Positions 1 to 12,800 of a stretch of 64,000 nucleotides of DNA are shown in pieces (within the stretch, counting starts at the first letter, position 1; each line of letters starts with the position of its first letter). This DNA is from Halichondria panicea. Lineage: Eukaryota; Porifera; Demospongiae; Suberitida; Halichondriidae. The stretch is taken from assembly GCF_963675165.1 (NCBI RefSeq), contig NC_087382.1:7364315-7428314 (forward strand), written 5' to 3'. A program made the position numbers and the translations under genes. Below the pieces are notes generated by a model. It was not told the DNA's origin. It worked only from the letters and a program-made list of their open reading frames with translations, and made no database searches.

Positions 1-430
1 AATGTTGTGCTAGTGGTTTACACTGAGGAATAATAGGTTGTTGTTTTGAGATAATAGGCAGTGCATGCATGGCTTGTCAATGGGCATAATTTAGCTAACC
101 CCACCCCCCTACATTGGCACTTGCTAGTCTACTTCTTGCTCTCTCAACAGACATACCACACCCCCTCTTTTTAGCTGGATTAAACCACACCCACACTGTT
201 ATTATTGTAATCAACGCATGGCGGAATGAACAGGAATAGAGAATTGGAATTTGTTTGTTTTTCATCCACATAATAGGATTTTGAAAATCGTTTTCATTAT
301 TTAATTTTCATCCTCAAAATTAGATAATAATTATTGTGGCTTGTATAGATAGGGCCCGCATTTCTGTGCTGCATGTATATGTAACTAATAAACTAGAATG
401 TGCATGCAAAGTGAACAACTGAATTAAGGT

Positions 431-444
431 GGGGGGGGGGGGGG
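431..444. repeat. Poly-G tract
   Basis: Fourteen consecutive G on the plus strand lie inside the AT-rich flank. The exact length is uncertain because such runs are prone to sequencing slippage. Confidence 0.8.
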
Positions 445-770
445 CGACATAATTTGTTGGGTTTGCTTATTTGACACTTGCATGCCAGTCAGTATACTTA
501 TAGTCAGTAGCTATATAAGGTCAATGGCTTTTCTGTGCGCTTGCATGTTATTGACATGACTTAATTGTTTCAGCACTGCTATATATCGTAATTCGCTTGC
601 TCATATAATATACGGGAATTGACTAAAACAATGTTAATAAATGCAAATAAAACAAGTGACATTATTGCCAATTTTTGCAAAACTAAAGCATGTTCATGAC
701 TATACACGATAATGTGTTTCTAGGAGGAATACAACTAATTATTATGTTTCTCATGTTCAACTATTATACT

Positions 771-800
771 TCTACAAAATATATACCTCTACAAAATATA
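771..800. repeat. 13-bp direct repeat
   Basis: TCTACAAAATATA occurs at 771-783 and again at 788-800, just downstream of the stop of the giant frame. It looks like simple local duplication. Confidence 0.7.
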
Positions 801-841
801 ATGTTTTTTAAAGTTTCCAATGTCCATAAATCGTTTATTTG

Positions 842-3800
842 TTAGTTTCCAGTGAGGTTGTAAGCGGTGAACCCACTTGCTGTAGTGGCATTAGAGGCAT
901 TGCTGTTGTTGCTACTATCGTCGAGGATTACAGAAGTGGGACACGAATCTTGCAGTGTGAAAGTGGTTATATCGAGAGTAGTCGTATTGACTGTTTCGCT
1001 GAAACGGAAAGTAATCTCTCCTCTATTCAAATCCACTGAGAATGATACAAGTTCTGGTGGAGAGCTGTCTTCAGTGTAACTTGTGACTGGAAGTGCGTTG
1101 GTTCTTGGTATTTCAACAACATTATTGCCACTTGCATCTTTAATGGCCGCATCTGTGATGCTAATAAAAGTACTGGAGTTAGAGACAGCTAGTAAAGGAC
1201 GACTCTTGATCTCATTCAGGTCAGAGTTAGCAAGTCGAACGAGGATTTCGGTATTAGTAATGTAGGAGATATTATCACTTGATGTAAGAGAATATAGAAT
1301 GCTTGCATTCATTGGTGCAATGTTCCTGTACTGTAAAGTGATGGCTGATGGGTCTACTGAAGAGGCTAATACTGTCTCAGAGAATCTCAGTAACAGTGTA
1401 GAATTGTCAATATCCAAATCGAATCCAGTTAGCTGAGGCTGTATGGCGTCTGCAACAGGGACATCAGCAACTTTAATTGCCATATCTGAGAGGATTTCTT
1501 CAACTGGGTTTCCACTGGTATCGAGAACAGTGCTCTCTTCGAGTGTGATGTATGTGTTGTTTTCATTCATGGCAAGGTCTAGATTTGCTTTGATATTATC
1601 GAGATCAATCTTAACAATTTCAAACACAAGATAAGTTTGATTTACCAAAACAACCGAGCCATTGGTGAGAGAGTATGATTGACTGTAGTTGGCAGAGTTA
1701 TTGCTCAAAAAAGATATACCAGTAGGGTTAAAGGATGTTTCATTGACTGCTTCAGTGAATGTCAGTGTTACTAAACCAGAGTTGAGATCAAGGCGGAAAC
1801 CCAATAGATTTGGAGTCGTAATATCAGATGTGAATTGAGAGGCTTCCCGAGCAGAAGATCTTGGAGTCTCAAAGACAGAGTTACCATTAATGTCTGTTAC
1901 TGCAGTTGATCGAATAGAAATGAAGGTGTTTACAGAAGCATTGTTATTTCCAGATGCTAGTTCAGGTAGACGTTTAATTTCATTGAGATCAAACTGAGAT
2001 AAAGATATGAGAATAGTTGGGTCGTCCATGGAAATGATTTTTCCGCTAGTAATATTGTATTCTATTGTGCCATTAGCTTCACTAAACACCATATCACTCA
2101 GTAGCGAAATATCTGTTAGAATGACACTGTCCACAAGAACTGTCTCAGAGAATTTCAAAAGAATAATACCTTGATTGAGATCGAATTCAAAATCAAGTAA
2201 TTCTGGCCGCAGTGAATCTTCAATGACGTTCATGGCTGGTAGACTAGAGTTCATCAGTACTGCTTCTACAGGATTTCCAGCTCTGTCTGTACCTGAATCC
2301 TCAGTGAATGAAATGAATGTGTTGGATACAATTGTTCCAAGATAGACGTGTCTTTTGATTTCGTTCAAGTCCTCATCCCCAATATCGATTGTAATGATTG
2401 GAGAATGGACTGCACGAGCTGAGCTGACACCAGTTAGAGTGTAAAACGACATATTGTTCATGGGTTCACTTGATGTATTCTGGAGTGTGATGTAAGTAGT
2501 GTTCACAGAAAATGCATCTATTGTCTCATCGAATGTTAGCACAAGTGTTTCTGCAGTTAAGTTGAGAGTAAAGTTCAGCAGTCTTGGACTAGTAGTGTCA
2601 GAAATGTAGGTGTAGACGCTAGCCGCATTCATTCCAGATATCAAAGGAACATTATACTGTGGTGAAGTACTCATATCTTGTATGGTAGTATCCGATAGTG
2701 TGAGCCAAGTAGTCAAGTTGTTTCTAGCAATGTCGTTTGCCTTAATAACATTCAAATCATCGGTGTCAATGATGAGAGTGACAGAGATGTCATTGACTTG
2801 CGAGAAAAGTTTTCCTCCTGCAAGGTTGTGGGCTGTTTCGGAAGTTATTGAGTTAAACGATTGCTGAAGTGTGATTCCAGTGGGGTCCACACTAGAGGCA
2901 TTAACCGTTTCCGAGAATATTAGTGTCAAATGTCCAATGTTCATATCCAAGTGAAATTGAGCCAGCACAGGTTGAGTTGTGTCATTCAAGAAAGAAGATG
3001 CTTGAACTCCAGCTACAGGTGTCAAAGCATTCTGATTCATGTCAGCAATGAAGCTGGAAGATAGAGCCAGGTAAGCGTTAGCCATAGAGCTCAACAAGCT
3101 GGTGTTCTGTTTGATTTGATTGAGATCGTCCGTGATGATATACAGCTCAATGTGGGGTCCGTTGGTACTGTTGCTGAACACATTTGTGAGCATGAATACA
3201 ACAGAACCATTTGGCTTGTTCATGAAAGTCAAGCCCCCTATGTCTAAGCTTGATACATTTACTACTTCGTCAAAATACAGCCTAATCAAGCCAGTGTTCA
3301 GATCAAAAATGTAATTCTCCAATAATGGCTGAACGTTGTCTGGGTAGAAGTCTATTTCAATAAGTGTTTGCTCCATGTTAGGATTGAAAGCCATATCTCT
3401 CACAGCCGAAGGTAGAAGAACCAGTTGTGTACTGTCAGAACTTGTTGCAAGGTTGACGTCCAGCTTGAGGTTGTTTAAATCCATAGTGCTTAAGAAGATG
3501 GTAATGACTGTTGAGTCATTCTCAGACACTCCAGATGTTGCAGTAAGAGAAACAGAAGTTCCATTGTCTGAGGATTGAATCATGATCCTGCTAAGGACTA
3601 TATCTCGAGCAGATACAGTTTCAACGAACGTCAGGCCCAACTCTTCACTTGTGAGATTGAGGCTGAACGATTGGAGTATAGGACTGGTTGTGTCTTGTGT
3701 AAAGGCACCAGGTTGAAGACCAAGGGCATTATTGCGTGGTACTTCTATCAGAATGAGGTTTACCATGTCCGATATAACATTAGACGTGACTGAGATAAAA

Positions 3801-6800
3801 GTATTGTTGAATCTTGTCGTAAGATCTCGTATTTGCTTGATTGCATTCAAATCTTCAACTGTAAGGTTTATGCTAACCTCTGGCTGATTAAGTGTCGATC
3901 CACTTCCACCAGTTAGTTGGTAGTATGACGAAGTGTTGGTTAAGTCTGATTGCAGTGTTATATCAGTTACTTTAAGTGATGAAGCATTAACAGTTTCACT
4001 GAAAGTTAGAACAATAACTCCGGTGTCTACATTTAAGGAGAATGAGTCGAGTACAGGATTAGTTCTGTCGGGTATCACTAGGCTAGCCTGTACCGCCATT
4101 CCACCTTGCTCAGAGATATCATTTCCATACATGTCAGTAACAGATCCTGATTTCAGGAATATGAAGGTATCATTTTCATTGTTGGCAATGTCAGTGAATC
4201 GCTTTAGGAGATTAAAGTCATTTATACCGAGAGTGAGATTCAGCAGAAGTCCATTTGACTGAGTGTTGACAACAGTTGTTTCACTTAGACTCAACACTCG
4301 AGTGGATGTTGCATTGTTATCTGTGTTATGGAACTCAATGAGAGTTTTTTCTAGTGACTCAAGCAAGATGGGTTCAGAAAACACCAGTGAAACGAATGCT
4401 GAATCACCTTCTGCATTGAGTTGGAAGTAAGTCACAATTGGCTGTGTAGTATCTGGAATATATTCGGAAACATTGACAGCTTCTTGTGCCAGAATAGGAA
4501 TGAGAGAGTTTCCGGCTGTATCAGTGGGTAGCAATGAAGCAATTGAGTTTATAGAGAGGTATGCAGTAGAGTTGTCGACAAAGAGTTCGTTTGGATTGGC
4601 CAACAGTCTAAGACGATTAAGCTGCTCGAAATTCAGTGTGATGTTGATTATGTACCAATCGAAATTGCTTGCCATCAGATTTCCTGCATAAAGCAATGCA
4701 TTAGTTTGATCAGTAGTTCCAGCTACGATGGCATTAGTTCGAAGTTGTTGAAGTTGGATTTCGGTATTTGCCACACTCTCAAAGTCAATGGCCTCATCAA
4801 ATGTGAGTGCTAGTATACCAGCGTCCATATCAACTGAGAAAGTTGTAAGAGTTGGTGATGTGATATCCATATTGAATTGGTCTACTGGTTCACCAGTTAC
4901 ATTGACAGAAGGAATGAAATTCATATCCAAGACTGTTCTGGTCAGCAATGAGATGTATGTGGTGTCGGTACTCACAGCCAATTGCCTTCTGGACTGGATG
5001 TTGACAATGTCAATAAATTCAAGCTCGATAACCACTTCTAGACCATTGGGACTAGTAACAGTACCATTTGTGAGGGTGTAGTATTCACTGTCGTTGGCTA
5101 TTATGTTAGGTGTGGACTGCAGTGTAATTGCAGTGAAGTCAACACTCAGTGACCTGACAGGCTCTGAGAATACAAGAGTCAGAGTTGGTGGGTAGTTCAT
5201 GTTCAGATAATAATCACCCAATTCTGGTGGAGTCGTATCAGGAGTGAAATCTGTTACAACAACACCAACCGATTCATTAAGAGTCCTGAGTGGATTTCCA
5301 TTTTTGTCAAATGCTGTAGTGTTGACAAATCTGAGGTAGGTTGTATTGGTGTCTGTTGCCAGATCTTCCTGAAGCTTGATGTTGTTGAGATCTTCCAATG
5401 ATAGTTGTATGGTTACAACAGTGAGATTCCATATAGGTGCAAAACTAGGAGAAGTTAGCTGGTATTGAGTGGAAAAGTTACTGATGTCATTTTGCAGCCA
5501 CAACAAATTGACAGCAAATGTTGACTGCTCAATCGTCTCTGAAAAGCGGATTATTAGTAGCCCAGTGTCGAGATTGAGATCAAAACCAGTAAGTTCTGGT
5601 TGAATGGCATCTAGACTCACATTGTCAAACTGGAAGGCTGCCATGGATAGATAATTAGGTACTACATTGTTACCACTCATATCCTCAACTGTTGAATTGG
5701 AGTATGAAAGGAATGCCTCGTTCAAATTTGTGAAGAAGTTTGGTAGGCTCTTCAAAACATTGAGATCGTAATCAGTCAAGGTAAGTGTGACGATTGTGGA
5801 GTTAATTTGTGTTGATTCCCCACCACTGATTGCAAGAGAATATGGCAGCAAAGTGGACGGGTCGTTTTGGAGGATGATTTGTGTGGGATCAAAAGTACCA
5901 GCATTTACAGTCTCGGAGAATGTTACTGTAAGTAATCCTCCATTGAAATTGAATACAGCACCAATGACTTCTGGTTCGGTAGTGTCTGTGATGAATGCTT
6001 GGGCAATCATAGGTGAATTGATAGGCTCCACTCCGTTTCCAGCCATGTCGACAATGGTGCTTGTTTCAATTGCAAGGAAGGTATTGTCCTCACCAGTGGC
6101 TAGTTCAAAGTTTGCTTTTAGAGCATTTAGATCTTCATCTGATATTGTCAAATTGAATTGCTTGGAGTTCATCTCAGAAGTACCACTGGATGCGGATAAT
6201 CGATAGTAACTTGTGACATTCACAGTAAAGATTATGTCACTGTAAAAAACAAGGCCAGTTACATTGAGACTGAAAGTGTTTACTGCTTCAGTAAAGTTCA
6301 GAATAATAATGCCCATGTTTAGATCAAACACGAAATCGTACAACTCAGGTGGTGTTATGTCAGGGATATGTTCTCCAGAAAGTTGGACTTCCTCAATAGC
6401 AATACCATTCATGTCTCTCACAAAGCTAGTGTTGAGATTGAAGTATGTATTATTCTCATTTGTGGATAGCATTTCCTGTAGCTTGATAGAGTCTAAATCG
6501 ATCTGGTCCAAATAGATATCAATGACAGTGCTGTCTTGAGTCGAAAACGTGCTTGTCTTTAGAGTATGAGATTGTGTAGGTGATTGAATACTGCTCTGAA
6601 CAGTGAGATACTCCACAACTACTGATGATGAATTGACTGTCTCATCGAACACAATTGTCAATATCCCTTCATTAACATCCAATGTGAAGTTTGACACTAA
6701 TGGTGGTGTAGTGTCGGCAGTAAATAGTCTCACTCGAGTAGGGTTACTGATATTGACATCAATGATTGGGTTGTTAAAGGTATCTTTCACTAGTCCAATG

Positions 6801-9800
6801 CCAAAGATGAGGAATGTTGTTTCATTGGCTGTGGCAAGGTTACTGGTTCTCTTTATCTCATTCAAATCAGTCACTGTAAAGTTGAGATGGATGATAGTGT
6901 CGTCAATGGGTGAGATGCTACCAGATGTTAGTGAGAAAGAACTATAAAACAATGTGGAAGTGGTGTTATCACTTGATACCAAGGTAACTTCTGATGTATT
7001 GAAGCTTTCATAGTCAACAATTTCAGAAAATGTGAAGGTTAATACGCCACTGTTCAAGTCCGCATCGAAAGATACAAGACGTGGTTCAGTTGAATCCACA
7101 GTGAAGTTTGTGACTGCAAGAGATGAGTTGGGGAATATTTCAGATACTCTATTGCCAGCCATGTCAGAAATGGCATCTTGAGTGAGAGAGAGGTAGCTAT
7201 TTTGCAGGTTAGACGCCAGAGCTCTGAGCTGGTTGATGGCATTGATATCACTCACTGACAAGAAGATTGATACTTGAGTACTGTTCTCCATACTAGTATC
7301 AGACTGAGGTCCAAGAGTGTAATTCTCAGTTGACATTTGCATGTCATTGTGCAGGGTCAATGAAGTGACATCAATACTCTGAGCGTTGACTGTCTCGCTA
7401 AATGTTAAGTATACAATTCCGAGATTCATATTGATGTTGAATGATAAAAGTACAGGGCTGTTTTCATCAGGTACAAAGGCTTGTGGTTGAATTGCTGTTT
7501 CTTCAGAAATTCCTACTAGGTCATTTTCAGCTGAGTCTGCAACATTTCCATTTCTAATTGATAAGTAAGTGTTTTCAAATCCTGTTGTGAGGTTGGTATT
7601 TCGTTTGATTTCATTCAGATCGTTCGCCACAATGAAAACAGTTATTTCCAGGCCATCTATAGAGCGAGTTACCTCTCCTCCACTGAGTGTCAGAATGTTA
7701 ATGGATTCTTCAAAAGTAGCATTGCGGCTAGCTTGAAGAGTGACTCCAGCTGGATCGAATGTAGACTGATTAACAGTGTCAGAGAAGGTTAGTGTAACAG
7801 TACCAACATTGAGATCAAGAGTATAATTGAGTAGCATTGGTGGTACATTGTCAGGAATAAACTGCTCCACAATGATCGCCTTGCCATCAGTAATTGGAGC
7901 TACATCAATACCAGCTGTATCATCTATGAGGAAAGCTGCAACGGTGATGTACGTGTCATTGCTGTTTCTTGCTAAGCCAATATTAGACTTGAGTCTCAAG
8001 AGATCGAAGTTTGACAATTCCAGGACAATGACATAGCTGTTAGCGCTGTTGGTGATGCTGCTAGCAGATGGCGAAAATACTCTTCCATCCGAGCGATATT
8101 CATTGTGTTGTAGTGTGATAGCTGTTGCATCGAATGTAGAGGAGTCTACAACATCATCAAATGAGAGTGTGATGATTCCTACATTCTGGTCATATATGAA
8201 CGAGACCAATGAAGGCCTTGTCTGATCAGGGGTGAATTGACTGACAGGCTCACGGTTTACAGGGATAACAGAAGTGCCAGCTGTATCGAAGAATACTTGA
8301 CTATGGAACGAAAGGAATATGTTCTCTGGTGTTGTTGCAAATGTCTGGTCAACTTTGAGTGCTGTGATATCAGGCCGCACTAAGTTGAGGGGTATAATCT
8401 GCAACCCTGTGATGCCATCACTGTAAACAAGGTCACATCCAGTCAGAGATAGTTCAGAAAGTCCAACAGTAGTAGTTCTCATGTTGTACAGTGTGATTCC
8501 TCCACAGTCAATGCTGTCAGGATGGATAGGTTCATTGAAAGTTAAGGTTAGAAGATCTGCATCGAGGTCCAAGCTGTATTGTAACAATTTGGGTGAAGAA
8601 ATATCAGGAGTATAGCCATTAGATTGTACTGGCAGGGCCATTTCAGAGAGGATTGCTTCAACTCTGTTAGGACTGAAAGCATTGTCCGAAATAGAAAACT
8701 CGGTAATAGAGATGAAAGTGTCATTTACACCCTTTGCAAATACAGAGGCCTTGAGAGCATTGAGATCTTCAGTTGTTATGTTCATTACTATTACTATGCC
8801 ATCAGGACTCTCTGTACTTCCACCAGTTAGTGTGTATGATAGCACAGGATCTGTTGTGTTCAATTCACCCTGGATTGTAAATTCTGACGGTTGGAGAGAG
8901 GAAGCACCAACAGGCTCATTGAAAGATAGTGCTAGTAATCCTTTGTCCAAGTCAATGCTAAATTTAAGCAACTTCGGTCCAACTTCATCTCTACCATAGG
9001 ATCTGACTATATATCCAGGTGCATCATTTGCTACAGGAACAATCAGATTTCCAACCATATCTACAACAAAGTTGGAAGTGAAAGAAATGTAGCAGTTTCC
9101 ACGGTGTGTACAGAGCTGGTCATCTGACTGTATCTCATGAACATCTTCAGGCAATAGCATAAATGTGATCACATTATTATCTGTGTTATTTGTGATGCCA
9201 CCAGTTAGATTGAAAGTTGAAAATATGGGGTCAAACAGATCCATGAGAGTGATGGCAGAGAAGTCCAACGAGGTCGCATTTATTGTTTCAGTGAAAGATA
9301 TCGTGATGTAAGTTGTTGTATCAAAGTTTATAAGTGTGAACTCAGCAATCTTTGGATTAGTGGTATCAGCTATATAGGCATCCACTGGGTAGGCTTCACC
9401 ATTAGGTACTCCATCAATAGGAATGTCTACCATATCTCTCACTGAGTCATCTTCAAAGATGAGGTAGCAATTGTCCAGTGACTCACAGAATCTCTCACGC
9501 TTGATTTCGTTCAGATCATCTATACTGAGAGTGACTTGCACTGTTGCAGAGTTGTGTAACTGCACCATGCTTGTGAGTGTGTGGTTGGCACGGATTCTTG
9601 TGCTGTTGTCTTGCAGGGTAAATAGGTTGATCATCAGAGTGCCTACATTGACAGTTTCATTGAAGTGGAGTAACAAAATACCAGCATCCATGTCCAAATC
9701 AAAGGATCTTAGTTCAGGTCTCTCCATATCTGGTGTGAACAGTGTTACTTGAACAGCACTTGCAAGGGTGATTGTGAAGAATACATTTCCAGCATTATCC

Positions 9801-12800
9801 CTTAGAGTATCACTAGTAGCAGTGAAGTATGTCGTTGAGTTAGAAACGGCAAGTGTTTCTCTTGCCTTGATCTCATTCTTGTCTGTGACTGTTATGATGA
9901 TTATGATCACAGGTCCATCCATTGATACTACTTGCCCACCAGTGAGAGAATATGTTGTATTGCCATCCATGTTATTGACGAGAGTGATGCCAGTTGGATC
10001 AACTGATCTGGCATTGACAGTTTCAGTCAAGTAGAGAGTAAGCTCTCTTGTGCGCATGTTCAAATCAAAGGCATCAAGAACAGGTCTGGTTGTATCGGGA
10101 ATGTATTCACTTACTCGAGTTGTGATAGGTAGTGCATCATTTCCAGCTAAATCATTTACAACATTAGGCTGTAGAAAAATGTATGATGTTAATTGAGTTT
10201 GTGCTAGTGAGGTGAGTTGTTTCAGCTCGTTCAGTTCGTCCAAGGTTAAATTGAGTTGTATCTTGTTCCCACTCAGTTGGATAGCAGAGGTGTTTTGACC
10301 GAGAGTAAAATTCTCAGTGGGGTCAACGTCTGAGTTGAGGAGAGTTATTCTTGATATCACAAGTGAATCAAACGTGACATTTTCAGAGAACACCAACAAG
10401 ACTTGGCCGACATTAAGGTCAAGATTGAAGCTGTCCAGTGACGGTGGCACAATGTCAGCATCATTCATTCCAGTAAGTAGAGCAGGTGTAGAAATTTCCA
10501 CAACTGGAAGATTTGCCATATCCGCTACTGCAGAGGTTGTTATACTGAGATAAGTGGGAGCCACAAAGTGGCCAAGTGGTGGGAGCATCCTGATAGCCTC
10601 TAGGTCACTGCTATTGACCGTGATTGTGATATCTGTGGAATCAATAAGGCTCACACTTCCACCAGTGAGAGTATACTTCTCAGTTACATCAGTATCATTG
10701 GCAGTAGTCCTTAGAGTAAATTGCCTAGGATCAAGTGAAGAAGCCCTCACAGTCTCTGAAAACGTCAATATGAGTAGCAACGGTGGAAGGGTATTGCTCA
10801 TATCCAGTCTGAAAGAAACTAGCACAGGATTGGTGGAATCAATTGTGAATCTCTCAACAAGTAGGGGAATAAATTGACCACCGACAAGATTTCCTGTGGT
10901 ATCAGAAACGAGAGTTTCCGTGAATGTTAGGAAGGTGTTATTCTCATTTGTAGCAAGAGTAGTGATTTGCTTGATTCTGTTGAGATCTTCGTCAGACAGA
11001 GAAATAACTACAACTGGTCCATTGCTACTGACTGAAGCAGATTGATTAGTTAAGGCATGTTGAGGAACCAAAATATCATGCAGCATGACTTGAGTCACAT
11101 CTAATGATTCAACATCAACCGTTTCTGTGAAATAAAGAGTGAGTTCACCAGCATCGAGATCTAAATCGTACATCACCAGTTCAGGATTCACAGTGTCATT
11201 CACAAGCACTGTTGCTTGCAGTGCTGCATCCACTGAAATAGTTTGGATAGCATTAGCATTCATATCAAGTAGAGTTGAGTTGTCAAGAATGATGAAAGTG
11301 TTTAGAGCACTTGTTGCTAAGCTCGAAATATTTTTGATGAAATTGGCATCCTCAGTGCTAAGAATGAACGATACGATATGGCTGTCACCACTGGTTAGAG
11401 CACCTCCAATAAGTTGCCTCTGTGGAAAGAATCTTGAGGGTCCACCAATCAGTGTAATTCCTGTGAAGTTGAACTCAAGGACACTGACTGTCTCAGAGAA
11501 GTAGAGAAGGGTTGTATCATTACCCAGGTTTATGTCAAACCTCAGTAGTTTTGGTTGCGTTGTGTCCATCACGTAGCATGAACTATTGACATTGATAGCA
11601 TTTGAGCTCACTACTGCAGCTATAGGGTTTCTAGCATTGTTGTCATACACCATACCTTCTCTAAACAAAATGTACGTATTCAAGCCAGTTGTTGCAAGAT
11701 TTCTTTGACGCTTAATTTCATTGGAATCTACTGTTGTTATGTCAATCCTCACAATGATTTCATCAATTGAAGAAACATTCCCTCCAGTGAGTTCATATTC
11801 TGCAGCTAGTGAGTTACGTCCACTACGGAAGGCAATAAAGCTAGGATCAAGCGAAGAGACATTAACAGTTTCAGAGAAGGTAAGCTCAAGATACGGTGAA
11901 GTGTCTAGATCGAGGCAGTATTGAACGACTACAGGTGCTGTGAAATCACGATTGAAAGAGAACACAGGTTGAGCATCAAATGTCTCAATTGCATTGATAG
12001 GATTGTCACTCATGTCTCTTACAGTGTCAGCAGTCAGTTGTAGATAGGTATCGTTTAGTGATGTTCCAAGCATGATCATGGCCTTCAGTTCATCAAGGTC
12101 AGTTTTGGTGAGAGCAATGGTGATTACAACTCCGGTTATGTTGGGTGTTGGAGTTCCTCCAGTTAGTCTATATACTTCAGAAGCATTGGCAACATTAGGA
12201 GTGTTTTGAAGAACTATTTGAGTCAAGTCAAGGGATGTTACATTGACAGCCTCACTAAATATGAGCACAAGAACTTCAGAGGTGATATCAAGAGAGAACC
12301 TTGTTAGATTTGGATTTGTCACATCGTTTCTGAGCAGTGAGACTTGAAGTGCGTCGTCATCTAAGATGGGAGCAACAGCAGAACCTGCCACTTCATCAAT
12401 TGTTGCTGCTCGGAGTGACAAGAATGTATTGTTTCTCTCTGTAGCAAGTCCATCTCTCATTTTGATGTTATTCAGATCGTCGTCAGCTATGTTAATGGTG
12501 ATAGTGTATCGATTCATGCTGTTACTCGACCCACTCGTTAAGGTGTATGAATCAACTGGATCAAGCATAAACTGATCATTTTGAAGAGTAATGAATTCTG
12601 TATTGAGTGTGTCCACATCTACAACGTCGTTGAACGTGAGGATAAGTTCAGCTGTGTTCATGTCCAGCTCGAATGCTAGAACAACAGGGTTTGTGGTATC
12701 TGGTACAAAGCCTCCTGGTATTACGTTGATAGGTGGCTCTTCAGTCACTGGATTTCCGGGTGCATATGCATTGCCAGCCAAGTCAAAGATAAAGCCTCTC

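Larger units (their letters stand above)
1..841. other. Non-coding flank 3' of the giant frame
   Basis: This stretch is AT-rich, has stops in every frame, and shows no similarity to the repeat unit when the part next to the stop is read in all three minus frames. On the minus strand an AATAAA hexamer (839-834) begins three bases after the stop, and ATTAAA occurs at 305-300. Either could be a polyadenylation signal, but the first would leave almost no 3' untranslated region. It may be untranslated region, intron or intergenic DNA. Several TGCATGC words occur (near 62-69, 401-408 and 480), as is common in AT-rich eukaryotic DNA. Confidence 0.6.
4070..12700 (-). repeat. Super-block 7 of the 23-unit higher-order repeat (units 139-161), last marked copy
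   Basis: It is 8,631 bp: half A 12700-8228 and half B 8227-4070. Unit 139 has F-N-D-V-V and unit 151 F-D-D-V-V. The hairpin is in unit 144 (about 10750-10825). The first cysteine doublet is in units 147-148 and the T-D-G-K-A linker at 7877-7891. The second doublet, expected in units 158-159, is absent: the matching codons (5339-5359 and 4958-4978) encode the ordinary Ala and Thr. Unit 150 has a separate pair (codons 8504-8506 and 8435-8437). Unit 161 keeps the inserted strand-A form shared by units 23, 46, 69, 92, 115 and 138, which places the block end here. Confidence 0.83.

Noticed and set aside
834-839. AATAAA three bases after the stop as the polyadenylation signal
   Set aside because: The hexamer is real, but it would give an almost absent 3' untranslated region and the domain is cut in half there. 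In AT-rich DNA the word is expected by chance.
1-841. A further exon carrying the missing half of unit 170
   Set aside because: I read the part next to the stop in three minus frames and scanned the rest; no D-L-N-x-I-K, T-Y-L-S or D-x-x-G-N motif appears.
839-1265. Short plus-strand frames over the end of the giant gene
   Set aside because: They are mirror images of the coding strand, with no independent codon pattern or conserved motif.
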